NCBI RefSeq assembly: GCF_001730285.1
Contig: NZ_MIJZ01000017.1
Span: 41,905-105,904 of the forward strand
Length of the DNA: 64,000 nucleotides
Source: Enterococcus ureasiticus
Lineage (GTDB): Bacteria; Bacillota; Bacilli; Lactobacillales; Enterococcaceae
Direction: 5' to 3'
Position 1 is the first letter of the stretch, and each line of letters starts with the position of its first letter. The notes below the pieces were generated by a model. The model worked only from the letters and a program-made list of their open reading frames with translations. It ran no database searches and was not told the origin of the DNA. Below are positions 1-7,308 of the stretch, in pieces. The position numbers and the translations under genes were made by a program.

Positions 1-197
1 CTTTCACCAACACCGAAAACATCGATTCCTGCTTCATCGGCAAATTTTGCTGCCTCAATAATGTCATTGATTCGTTGTTGCTCGCTGATTATATTTCCTG
101 TCATTGGATTTTTAACGTGATCGCCTAAAGAATACAAACCTATCTCCATGCCTTTTGATGGATCAATGCCGAATTTTTCATTCATTTTTTTGTTCAT
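1..197 (-). CDS. LLM-class flavin-dependent oxidoreductase, N-terminal part only
   Basis: The first 65 codons of a minus-strand gene are present; the rest lies beyond the left edge. The translation contains GLYSLGDHVKNP, then a helix rich in AAKFADEAGID and VFGVGE. This is the beta1-alpha1-beta2 start of bacterial-luciferase-like, FMN- or F420-using oxidoreductases. The start is placed at the ATG at 197 because GGAAG lies about 9 bases upstream; an in-frame ATG at 185 is possible but worse spaced. The family assignment rests only on this N-terminal segment and the substrate cannot be told. The gene is followed upstream by a MarR regulator on the same strand, which may control it. Confidence 0.7.
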   Translation of the reverse strand, partial: MNKKMNEKFGIDPSKGMEIGLYSLGDHVKNPMTGNIISEQQRINDIIEAAKFADEAGIDVFGVGE

Positions 198-233
198 TTT
201 CCTGCACTTCCTTTTCATTATCTAAATATAGGA

Positions 234-656
234 TTAGTTCATCAATTTTTTACTGATTTTAGCTAGTTGAAGGACTTCCTGTTTCGTTAAATTGTCAAAA
301 GCAGATGCCTGCTGTTTACTTTGTTTAAGGAAGCAAGTATCTAACTGTTCTTGACCAATATCCGTCAAAGAGATGTATTTTTCCTTCCATTCTTGTTGGC
401 GGGTGATCCAACCCTCTGCTTCAAATTGCTTGATCATTTGCGAAACGCCACCTTTGGAAAGAAGTAATTTCTCCCCTAGTTCCTTTTGTGTGATTGGCTG
501 ATTTTCCTGAATCCGATGAAGCATATCAAATTTTGAAACGTTTAAGTCATATTGTTTTAGAAATTCATTGGACTGAATATTGCTTTTTTGAACAAACTGC
601 AAAATAGACATCCAACAACTTAATTTTACTTTTTCTGAAAGTGATAACTTTTCCAT
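234..656 (-). CDS. MarR-family transcriptional regulator
   Basis: A 140-residue winged-helix regulator. A helical N-terminal dimerisation part (about 1-40) is followed by the DNA-binding domain (about 45-110). There the segment around ITQKELGEKLLLSKGGVSQM is the typical MarR helix-turn-helix, and the basic wing is around WITRQQEWKEKYISLTDIG. A GGGAGAG ribosome-binding site lies 7 bases before the ATG. The gene is 36 bases from the start of the oxidoreductase fragment on the same strand, so the two probably form a transcription unit. A palindrome overlapping its own promoter suggests autorepression. The ligand is unknown. Confidence 0.88.
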   Translation of the reverse strand: MEKLSLSEKVKLSCWMSILQFVQKSNIQSNEFLKQYDLNVSKFDMLHRIQENQPITQKELGEKLLLSKGGVSQMIKQFEAEGWITRQQEWKEKYISLTDIGQEQLDTCFLKQSKQQASAFDNLTKQEVLQLAKISKKLMN

Positions 657-675
657 TGATTGACTCTCCCTCTTA

Positions 676-729
676 AGTTTAGAACTAAACTGATAGTGTT
701 AGTATAATACACTTACTAAAAACAAGCAA
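676..729 (-). promoter_or_regulatory. Promoter and palindromic operator of the MarR-type gene
   Basis: On the minus strand a TTGCTT -35 and a TATACT -10 (complement of 701-706) are 17 bases apart. Just downstream, 676-691 reads AGTTTAG AA CTAAACT, with seven-base arms around a two-base centre. A perfect inverted repeat between -10 and ribosome-binding site is the usual place for a MarR autorepressor to bind. Binding itself is inference. Confidence 0.6.
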
Positions 730-844
730 ACTATAAATACTACATCTGCCAGTAAAATCTTCCCTTTGATTCTTTCTACTATTATTAGTATAATGATTAT
801 GTTTTTCAGATTGTAACCGAAAGTGATAGAGTGGAGATTATAGA

Positions 845-1822
845 ATGATGAATAATTTTTGGGCAGAATTACCAAAGCCTTTTTTTATTTTAGCACCGAT
901 GGAAGATGTAACGGATGTTGTCTTCCGCCATGTTGTCAAAGAAGCAGGCGCACCTGATGTTTTCTTTACTGAATTTACAAATTCAGATAGTTACTGCCAT
1001 CCAGATGGCAAAGAAAGTGTAAAAGGACGTTTAGTGTTTACCGAAGATGAACAGCCTGTAGTCGCTCATATTTGGGGTGATAATCCTGAATTCTTCAGAG
1101 AAATGAGTCTCGGATTAGCGGAAATGGGGTTTAAAGGCGTAGATATCAATATGGGTTGTCCCGTTCCCAATGTAGCAGGTCGTGGAAAAGGGAGCGGTCT
1201 TATTTTGCGGCCAGAAGTGGCGTCTGAGTTGATTGAAGCGGCTAAAGCTGGTGGTTTACCTGTTAGTGTTAAAACACGGATCGGGTATGCAGAGATTGCT
1301 GAAATGGAAGACTGGATCACTCACCTATTGAAACAAGATATTGCCAATCTTTCTGTTCACTTACGGACACGAAATGAAATGAGTAAAGTCGACGCCCATT
1401 GGGATCTGATTCCTCAAATTATGGAAATTCGTGATCGTGTTGCACCGCAAACATTCATTACGATCAATGGTGATATTCCTGATCGACAAAAAGGTCTAGA
1501 ACTTGCGGAACAATATGGTGTAGATGGAATTATGATTGGCCGTGGAATCTTTAAAAATCCTTATGCGTTTGAGAAAGAGCCTAGAGAACATTCGCCTCAA
1601 GAATTACTTGGTTTATTGCAATTACAGCTCGATTTGCAAGACCAGTATGCTGAATTAGCTCCACGCTCGATTGTTGGCTTACATCGTTTCTTTAAGATTT
1701 ATGTTAAGGGATTTCCTGGAGCCAGTGATTTGCGAGTTAAATTGATGGGAACAAAATCAACAGATGAAGTTCGAGAGATTTTAGAAACATTCTATACTGA
1801 TAAACCAATTGAATTAAAATAG
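845..1822 (+). CDS. tRNA-dihydrouridine synthase family protein
   Basis: A 325-residue FMN enzyme that reduces uridines in tRNA D-loops with NADPH. The N-terminal TIM barrel has the family opening [15 protein letters not shown]. The catalytic-cysteine motif is [19 protein letters not shown] (about 98-116), a phosphate-binding KTRIGY follows, and [15 protein letters not shown] is the C-terminal flavin-phosphate loop. The C-terminal third is the helical tRNA-binding domain. GGAG lies 8 bases before the ATG at 845; the next codon is also ATG. It is divergent from the marR gene and appears monocistronic. Which D-loop position it modifies cannot be told from the sequence. Confidence 0.9.
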   Translation: MMNNFWAELPKPFFILAPMEDVTDVVFRHVVKEAGAPDVFFTEFTNSDSYCHPDGKESVKGRLVFTEDEQPVVAHIWGDNPEFFREMSLGLAEMGFKGVDINMGCPVPNVAGRGKGSGLILRPEVASELIEAAKAGGLPVSVKTRIGYAEIAEMEDWITHLLKQDIANLSVHLRTRNEMSKVDAHWDLIPQIMEIRDRVAPQTFITINGDIPDRQKGLELAEQYGVDGIMIGRGIFKNPYAFEKEPREHSPQELLGLLQLQLDLQDQYAELAPRSIVGLHRFFKIYVKGFPGASDLRVKLMGTKSTDEVREILETFYTDKPIELK

Positions 1823-1869
1823 TCTATTTGGATTCAAAGCTCCTTCATTTTATTTTCATTTCTACTTTA

Positions 1870-2036
1870 AAATAAAAAAAGTGGCTGGGACATAACTCTT
1901 TGAGTCACAACCCAGTCACTTGGAATCCAGATAAACGATGGGAGTAGAAGCAACTACCACACTTCAATCACATCACATTCTAAGTGCCAAAGCACTAAGA
2001 TTTGAAGACTTCGGTAATAAGCTTTTGTCCCAACCT
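1870..2036. repeat. Dispersed intergenic repeat, copy 1, carrying a terminator hairpin
   Basis: Between dus and agrA lies a structured element. 1879-1889 (AAGTGGCTGGG) pairs with 1911-1921 (CCCAGTCACTT). On the minus strand this hairpin is followed by a run of T, so it can terminate the agrA transcript. GGCTGGGACA (from 1883) is also matched by an inverted TGTCCCAACC near 2025-2036, so the whole element has inverted ends. Its middle (around ATAAACGATGGGAGTAGAAG, then CAACT) matches the element at 5879-6150. I recall similar elements between enterococcal genes. Confidence 0.6.
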
Positions 2037-2106
2037 TGTTAAAACGATTATTAAGTACTTCAAAATCTCTCAGTTTTCTAATTTTCTATTTTGAATTAGT
2101 TTCCTC

Positions 2107-2832
2107 TTAATTCAATCCTCTCATTGCACGAACGGATACAAGGACTGTTTCACCATTTGTCATTTCAATTTCACGTAGTCTTTTGTTAACTGTCTTTATA
2201 TTATTTTTATTTACAACAAATGACTTATGGCACCGATACAGACATTCATCATTTGCTTCGATATCACGAATTGCGCCGTAAAACTCCAATTCTCTCGTCT
2301 CTGTATGTAGAATTAGTTTATGTGGAACTGTAGAAGATTCAAAAAACATTATTTCATCATACGGAATCGAACGAACCGTGTCACCCATCTTAACCTTAAA
2401 AGATTTGACCTTACTACTCACACTATCACTCAAATATCTCTGGTGCGCAACATTTATACATTCTCTTACCCGCCGATCAATTTCTTCTGGTATATCTTTG
2501 ATGATATAATCCATTGCTTCAATTTTATATGTAAATGTTAAATAAGACATCTCGCCGTGTGTAGTAACAAATACAATTTTCCCTACATTATCTAATTTTC
2601 TTATTTCGTAGGCTAATGCGATTCCAGACATTTCATGCTGCAAATCTACATCAAAAAAATACAATCTAATTTGATTTTGATTCGCTTTAACGTGTTCCAT
2701 CACTTCTTCTGGATTGCCAGTTGATAAAGTCAGTTCCATATCTAAATCTTCTATCATAAGATAATTTTTAATTGTCGTCTCTATTCGTTCCCGTTGTTTT
2801 GGATCATCTTCGCAAACTATAACTGATAACAT
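2107..2832 (-). CDS. AgrA/FsrA-type LytTR response regulator
   Basis: A 241-residue response regulator. The receiver domain (about 1-125) has the acidic pocket CEDD near the start, the phospho-acceptor Asp in YFFDVDL and the Lys in IIKD. A LytTR DNA-binding domain (about 145-241) contains SIPYDEIMFFESS and CHKSFVVNKNNI. This is the AgrA/FsrA/ComE architecture. I place the start at the ATG at 2832 (MLSVIVCEDD) because AAGGA lies just before it; a longer frame to 2859 lacks a good site. It follows the kinase gene by 46 bases. It should be phosphorylated by the neighbouring kinase when the pheromone accumulates. Its targets are probably the agrBD promoter and perhaps the nearby thiopeptide operon (inference). 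Confidence 0.88.
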   Translation of the reverse strand: MLSVIVCEDDPKQRERIETTIKNYLMIEDLDMELTLSTGNPEEVMEHVKANQNQIRLYFFDVDLQHEMSGIALAYEIRKLDNVGKIVFVTTHGEMSYLTFTYKIEAMDYIIKDIPEEIDRRVRECINVAHQRYLSDSVSSKVKSFKVKMGDTVRSIPYDEIMFFESSTVPHKLILHTETRELEFYGAIRDIEANDECLYRCHKSFVVNKNNIKTVNKRLREIEMTNGETVLVSVRAMRGLN

Positions 2833-2878
2833 ACATCCTTCTCCCCTTTTCATATCCAATTCTCAAAAATCGACTTTA

Positions 2879-4234
2879 CTACTCCTCTATCTCAGAAATA
2901 TAAAGGATTTGCGTAAAACGTTCCTTCTCAATAACCGTCTCCAACGTTGTATTCGATGCGCTACCTAACAGCTCGTCCACATTACTCAATCCTAAGCCAC
3001 GACCTTCTCCTTTAGTAGAATAGCCTGCTTGACGTAATTCCCTGTAATGGCCCACTTTCTCTCCACAGGTATTCTCTACTATAATCTGTACACTATTTGG
3101 ATACTTGATCACCGCTGTTTTCAAACTTCCTGATCCCAACCTATCCAATTCTTCTATAGCATTATCTAAAAATATACCGAGAACTCTGACTAGAATCAAA
3201 GGATCCAACCATATTTCTGTCACTCGTTCACTAGCTTCAAAGGAGGCATCTAACCCTTGTTCTTGAGCATAGATCAATTTTGAGGCTAACAAACTTTTCA
3301 CTGCTTTGACTTCTATTTTGCTTAAATCGTCCAATTTAAAATTATTTTCACTGATACTTTTTGAAGAACGTTGAAGTGTTGAACGATAATACTCTGACAA
3401 ACCTGACAAATCTTTTTCTTCAATGTATGAGTCTAATGAGGACAGGATATTTTGATAATCATGACGAAATTTTCTCATTTGGGCATATTGCGTCTCTATT
3501 TCTGATGTATAACGATGCATGGCTTGGTATTCTACTTCCTTCTCTTTGACCTGATACTCTTTCCTCAATGAACGAGAATAAAAAGAGAACGATACCAACA
3601 TAAATACCAAATACATTGAGAAAAACAGCAAATTCAATTGAATCAGTTGAATCGTATTGCCTAATCCAACGCCTAAAAAGATACATACTAAATAGACTGC
3701 GTATGTAAAGAAACACAATAATGACACGACATGCCCTTCTTTGGAGGCTAATCCTTGTGGTAACCGGCGAAGTAATAGTTTTCTGGCTAAAATACAGAAA
3801 ATGGTACTCAAAATAAACACGATTCCTTGATGAATTAAAATATATACCATTGGCGAGAAGTTACTAGGAACTCCTAAAAAAATATCAATCATTGAAGCAA
3901 CATGATCAAACAACAAATTAAAAATCATTGCTATTCCAAGACTTCCCATAACTGGTATAAACTTTTTTAAGTCAATATACGCAAGTATAAAGTTTCCACA
4001 TAATAAATATAACGCACCATAAACACCAATAAGCTGATATAAAAATCCTCCTAATCCCCCCAATAAAAGAACTGCTACTATTCGAAAAAATGATTTATTA
4101 ATCTTACCAGCAATCAACCCTACACAAATATATCCTACTATAAATTGTAATAATACTAATACAGACAATGCTTCTTTCACCAAAACAGCCCTCTCATCAC
4201 TAAGATTTAACATCTCTATTTTACAAACTATCAT
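2879..4234 (-). CDS. AgrC/FsrC-type membrane histidine kinase (pheromone receptor)
   Basis: A 451-residue sensor kinase. The N-terminal half (to about residue 215) has six or seven hydrophobic segments that should form the peptide-sensing domain. It is followed by a coiled linker, a DHp helix with the phospho-acceptor in KFRHDYQN, and a HATPase domain with FLDNAIEEL and GEGRGLGLSN. This is HPK10-type architecture, as in AgrC/FsrC. The ATG at 4234 has no ribosome-binding site. A GTG at 4180 preceded by GAGAGGG at 8 bases is a better-supported start, and alignment with the decayed copy upstream begins near there. It is co-oriented with agrB, agrD and agrA. Confidence 0.88.
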   Translation of the reverse strand: MIVCKIEMLNLSDERAVLVKEALSVLVLLQFIVGYICVGLIAGKINKSFFRIVAVLLLGGLGGFLYQLIGVYGALYLLCGNFILAYIDLKKFIPVMGSLGIAMIFNLLFDHVASMIDIFLGVPSNFSPMVYILIHQGIVFILSTIFCILARKLLLRRLPQGLASKEGHVVSLLCFFTYAVYLVCIFLGVGLGNTIQLIQLNLLFFSMYLVFMLVSFSFYSRSLRKEYQVKEKEVEYQAMHRYTSEIETQYAQMRKFRHDYQNILSSLDSYIEEKDLSGLSEYYRSTLQRSSKSISENNFKLDDLSKIEVKAVKSLLASKLIYAQEQGLDASFEASERVTEIWLDPLILVRVLGIFLDNAIEELDRLGSGSLKTAVIKYPNSVQIIVENTCGEKVGHYRELRQAGYSTKGEGRGLGLSNVDELLGSASNTTLETVIEKERFTQILYISEIEE

Positions 4235-4280
4235 ATGTATACGTAATCATAAAATTTAATACCACTATATTTAAATCAGT

Positions 4281-4640
4281 TTAGTATCTACAAATTACTA
4301 ATCCTCTATGAATCAGTACATAGACTATTGGGTTAAATCGGCTAGGAATATCCCAAAAATTATCACTTACAGATGCAACATGACCAAAAAGCAAATTAAT
4401 AATCATCGCTATTTCAAGATTTCCCACAGTTGGTATGATCTTTTTTTAATCGATATATGTAAGTATAAAATTTTCACCCAACCAAAATAACGCGCTATAA
4501 AGCCCAACTAAAAAATGCATTAATGTCGTAAGCATATGTAAAAAAACTATTGTTATTCTAATAACACTAATTCTTGTTCTTCCTTTACTTAATCCAATAC
4601 AAATATAAGAAAATATGAATTGTAACATCATTACGACCAT
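4281..4640 (-). pseudogene. Decayed duplicate of the agrC N-terminal sensor region
   Basis: The minus-strand translation aligns with the intact agrC sensor domain almost end to end: LQFIFSYICIGL against LQFIVGYICVGL, then GENFILTYID against GNFILAYID. A stop replaces the Leu codon after YID. Past it, in the same frame, KKIIPTVGNLEIAMIINLLF matches KKFIPVMGSLGIAMIFNLLF. Homology ends near VYVLIH, followed by a stop. Just upstream, LVED matches LVKE in another frame, indicating a frameshift as well. No kinase domain remains. This is a remnant of a duplicated or replaced receptor, left between agrD and the functional agrC. Confidence 0.85.
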
Positions 4641-4887
4641 CTTCTACCAATTTCCTACATAATCCACAAACTCATCCTCTTCAATATGTATGATATTGAA
4701 GCCTAAGTATACACTATATATAGAAAAAATGAAATATTTCTCAATATTATAGTTGACAAAAAGAACTAGATATTCTAATTCACTCTTCGTTCAAAGTTGT
4801 TAAAAACATTTTTTTTCAGTTTCTAAGATAAAGTCACAGCTATTCTATCAACATTTTATTAGAATATCCTAAACCTGGACTGAGTAC

Positions 4888-4941
4888 AAAAAAACTCTAT
4901 CTCATTTGCATACAATTAACTGTATACTACAAATAAGATAG
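4888..4941 (-). terminator. Rho-independent terminator after agrD
   Basis: 4897-4908 (CTATCTCATTTG) pairs with 4930-4941 (CAAATAAGATAG) with one mismatch. On the minus strand the stem runs into AGTTTTTTT. The agrBD transcript should mostly end here, before the decayed agrC copy, implying separate transcription of agrC-agrA. Confidence 0.75.
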
Positions 4942-4993
4942 AAGCTATATGAACTCAGTAATATTGTTCTTTTAGTTTTATAGTCCGTTTGAT

Positions 4994-5101
4994 TCACTTT
5001 AACTCTTCTGGTATTTCTGGCTCATAGCCCCATCCTAAACAACAATTCTGAATTGATAATCCACCAAATCCTACAAATAATCTTACTAATACGTTCGTCA
5101 T
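4994..5101 (-). CDS. AgrD-type autoinducing peptide precursor
   Basis: A 35-residue gene. An amphipathic N-terminal helix (MTNVLVRLFVGFGGLSIQ) is followed by NCCLGWGY and the acidic tail EPEIPEELK. The tail matches the Pro-x-x-Leu C-terminal recognition sequence of AgrD proteins (DEVEVPKEL in S. aureus). By analogy AgrB would cut between Tyr and Glu-Pro. That leaves a thiolactone closed by one of the two Cys residues, a ring of six (CLGWGY) or seven (CCLGWGY) residues. A GGAGG site lies 7 to 8 bases before the ATG and the gene sits 22 bases after agrB. An in-frame ATG 15 bases upstream would swallow the ribosome-binding site, so I reject it. Confidence 0.85.
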   Translation of the reverse strand: MTNVLVRLFVGFGGLSIQNCCLGWGYEPEIPEELK

Positions 5102-5123
5102 TTTTTGTTCCTCCATTTTTTAA

Positions 5124-5723
5124 TTATACTAATGATTTGAAATCAAGTGTTAATAATTTATTTGATACTGGCATAACAAGCAATCCACACAGCAATCCAC
5201 CAAAAATAAGTAAATTACTAATAAATAAATTTGGTAAAACAAGCCCAACCATTAAGATTGCATTTGCTAACAATGCATTCCTTCTTAATCTACGTTGACG
5301 TTGCCCATCACCAATATGATTCTTCTTTGTTTTTCCAGGCGCATATTTGAACAAAATAACAAAATTAATTAGACTGACTACCAACAATCCTGTTGTTGAA
5401 AGTGTCACAATTTGAAGTAATGACGGAATTCCTATGAACAACACACTACTAATCACTGTGCACCCGATACTTGATGATGAGTGGGCACCATATGCGAAAA
5501 AGCGAATCAGCATAAAAGCACTATGAAAAATCAATACTTCTAATGGCAACTGTACTAGAAAAGCTAAACCGTAAACAACCATCAATTTTGTTACATTGAG
5601 TAGGAAAACTTCCAGCCCTAATTTACATTTTAAATACTCTGTTTTTGAAAGTTCTTTTTGCTTTGTCATTTTTTCCAACATCTGCTTAGCTAGAAGCTCT
5701 GTCATTGATAATTTCATCTCCAT
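5124..5723 (-). CDS. AgrB-type pheromone-processing membrane peptidase
   Basis: A 199-residue integral membrane cysteine protease with about five or six hydrophobic segments, the normal length for AgrB/FsrB. The catalytic His and Cys are in RFFAYGAHSSSSIGC, matching the R-x3-G-x-H-x(6,7)-C signature of the family. AgrB removes the C-terminal tail of AgrD and forms the cyclic thiolactone intermediate. The start ATG at 5723 has AGGTGA about 8 bases upstream. Unlike E. faecalis fsr, where the propeptide FsrD is encoded in frame at the end of fsrB, the propeptide here is a separate gene. Confidence 0.9.
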   Translation of the reverse strand: MEMKLSMTELLAKQMLEKMTKQKELSKTEYLKCKLGLEVFLLNVTKLMVVYGLAFLVQLPLEVLIFHSAFMLIRFFAYGAHSSSSIGCTVISSVLFIGIPSLLQIVTLSTTGLLVVSLINFVILFKYAPGKTKKNHIGDGQRQRRLRRNALLANAILMVGLVLPNLFISNLLIFGGLLCGLLVMPVSNKLLTLDFKSLV

Positions 5724-5756
5724 ATTGCTCTCACCTCTTGTTTATAGAATACCTGT

Positions 5757-5785
5757 ATACAAGTCGTTCCAACCAAAACTGTCAA
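5757..5785 (-). promoter_or_regulatory. Probable promoter of agrBD
   Basis: On the minus strand TTGACA (5785-5780) is followed after 17 bases by TTGTAT (5762-5757). ACAGTTTTGG overlaps the -35, and a second ACAGTTTGG lies further upstream near 5858-5866. ACAGTT is the core of AgrA-type binding repeats, but the spacing here is much wider than the usual 21-22 bases, so the regulator sites remain tentative. Confidence 0.45.
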
Positions 5786-5878
5786 AAAAAAGGCTTTTTA
5801 TATCACTAATGTCTCTATTCTGTTCTTTCGCTTAGCAAAATCGTTGCTTATTTTATCCAAACTGTCTACACAGTAAAT

Positions 5879-6150
5879 GAGCGTGGACAAAACTAAAAAT
5901 CAGTTTTGTGTCACGCTCTAAAACCGAATAAACGGCGAGAAAAAAGCAACTCCTTCGAGGATAAGCTGAAATTGTTGTAAAACACAGTGAATGTAATAAG
6001 CTGATGTTGCATAATACCTACTTGGTCACAAAAATTTGAAGAGCACCAATTAGGAATCATTCAACATCGAAATTAAAAATTTCGTGTTTCTTGTCATTTC
6101 CGTAAATTCCCTCTTATTTCTCGGAGCTAAACACTTTTCTCTCGGCCTCA
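5879..6150. repeat. Dispersed intergenic repeat, copy 2
   Basis: A roughly 270-base gene-free stretch between agrB and the last gene of the biosynthetic cluster. It opens with a strong hairpin, 5879-5894 pairing with 5903-5918 (GAGCGTG...CACGCTC). It continues with ATAAACGGCGAGAAAAAAGC then AACTCCTTCG, which matches the middle of the element at 1870-2036. No good coding frame is present. A T-run terminator is not obvious, so where the biosynthetic transcript stops is unclear. Confidence 0.5.
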
Positions 6151-6159
6151 TTTAGCTAT

Positions 6160-6612
6160 TTAATTATCAAGCTTTACCAGCCAAATGTTTACGATTTCTC
6201 CAAGTGTAGAAAAAGTACTATTAGCACTTCCGGGTGTCAATTGAATATCTAATTCTGAAATTTTTTGAATAAAATTAGTTTTTTTCACTTGCTGTTCTAC
6301 CGTTAATGGATACTGTGCCGTTTGATACAATAAAATGGACTGCCCTCCATCGGGTGGAATATCTAAATCAGCTGATTCATAGACATTGATCATTTTTGAT
6401 GGTTCCTGTTCTGCAATAAAAAGATGGCGATCATTGACAAAAATAGGGACCAAGTGTTCCTCTGTTAATACTGTAAAAGTTGTAAGTAGTTGATAAAAGA
6501 CTGGATTTAAAAATGGAGCTTGCCCCAATTTTTCGTAGAAAACTAAGTCAAAACTGCTAAGTCGTTTTCCAGCCAAATAAAAATTTATTACATCTTTGAT
6601 CGGCTCCTTCAT
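6160..6612 (-). CDS. Protein of unknown function, last gene of the thiopeptide cluster
   Basis: A 150-residue soluble protein that I do not recognise. It has no signal peptide or membrane segment and no Cys pair; the C-terminal half contains TVEQQVKKTNFIQKISELDI and ends IVNIWLVKLDN. Its ATG overlaps the stop of the SDR gene (ATGA), so it is translationally coupled to it and almost certainly part of the same operon. A small accessory enzyme subunit or immunity factor is possible, but nothing in the sequence decides this. Confidence 0.7.
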   Translation of the reverse strand: MKEPIKDVINFYLAGKRLSSFDLVFYEKLGQAPFLNPVFYQLLTTFTVLTEEHLVPIFVNDRHLFIAEQEPSKMINVYESADLDIPPDGGQSILLYQTAQYPLTVEQQVKKTNFIQKISELDIQLTPGSANSTFSTLGEIVNIWLVKLDN

Positions 6613-7295
6613 ACAATCGTCATCCCATTATCAATTACTAGATTCTGGCCTCGAATACCGGAAGCATTCTCCTGATGTAGGAATAAAATGCTCGCTGTAA
6701 CACTTTCATTGGTAATAAATGTTTGATTTGGAATTTTCGCTCTAAGGCAATGCCCTTGCAATGATGAGGTCAAATATTGCTCCGTTTTTTCATTTAATAT
6801 ATAAGATGGAGAAACAACATTTACTCGAAGATCACGTTGTTTCATTTTGGCAAATTCTACTGTTAAGTTTTTGGCTAAGTGAATCAACGCCGCCTTACTT
6901 TCTCCATATCCAATTCGATTTTCGTGACCAACAACGCCATTTTGCGAACTACAAAAAACAATACTGGCCTTTTTAGCCATATAATGTAGGAGCTTCTGAA
7001 TAAAAAATAGTGTCCCTTTAATGTTCACAGCAAACATGTCATCCCATTCATGAAGTTGAATGTCCATAAGTCCTTTAGCATAATTGAGTCCTGTTAAAAT
7101 CGAAACTTTTGTAATTTCTGGAAACTCAGATAAATCTAAAGAATCTATTGCATCCATATCTGAAAGATCCAACTGCAGTTGAGGATAATCGCTGATTTCA
7201 TTGATTTGCTTATCAATCACTAAAAACGATTCCCCTGAAAGCTGATGAATCAAGTCTTGACCTAAACTTCCATTGCCTCCAACAATAATGTGCAT
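6609..7295 (-). CDS. Short-chain dehydrogenase/reductase of the thiopeptide cluster
   Basis: A 228-residue classical SDR. The Rossmann motif is GGNGSLG (residues 6-12). The catalytic Ser lies in VFCSSQNGVVG and the Tyr/Lys pair is YGESK. The C-terminal part ends GQNLVIDNGMTIV, the usual last strand. I start it at the ATG at 7295, which has AGGAGGG 8 bases upstream; the longer frame to 7337 overlaps the preceding gene. In the thiocillin/micrococcin clusters an SDR (TclP) oxidatively decarboxylates the C-terminal Thr. Both precursors here end in Thr, so a tail-modifying role is a reasonable inference. Confidence 0.85.
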   Translation of the reverse strand: MHIIVGGNGSLGQDLIHQLSGESFLVIDKQINEISDYPQLQLDLSDMDAIDSLDLSEFPEITKVSILTGLNYAKGLMDIQLHEWDDMFAVNIKGTLFFIQKLLHYMAKKASIVFCSSQNGVVGHENRIGYGESKAALIHLAKNLTVEFAKMKQRDLRVNVVSPSYILNEKTEQYLTSSLQGHCLRAKIPNQTFITNESVTASILFLHQENASGIRGQNLVIDNGMTIV

Positions 7296-7308
7296 AATAA
7301 ATCCCTCC

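Noticed and set aside
4446..4640. 64-residue membrane protein as a separate small gene
   Set aside because: It aligns with the N-terminus of agrC and the homology continues in frame past its stop, so it is part of a pseudogene.
4994..5116. Longer AgrD starting at the in-frame ATG at 5116
   Set aside because: That ATG overlaps the GGAGG that serves the ATG at 5101, and it has no ribosome-binding site of its own.
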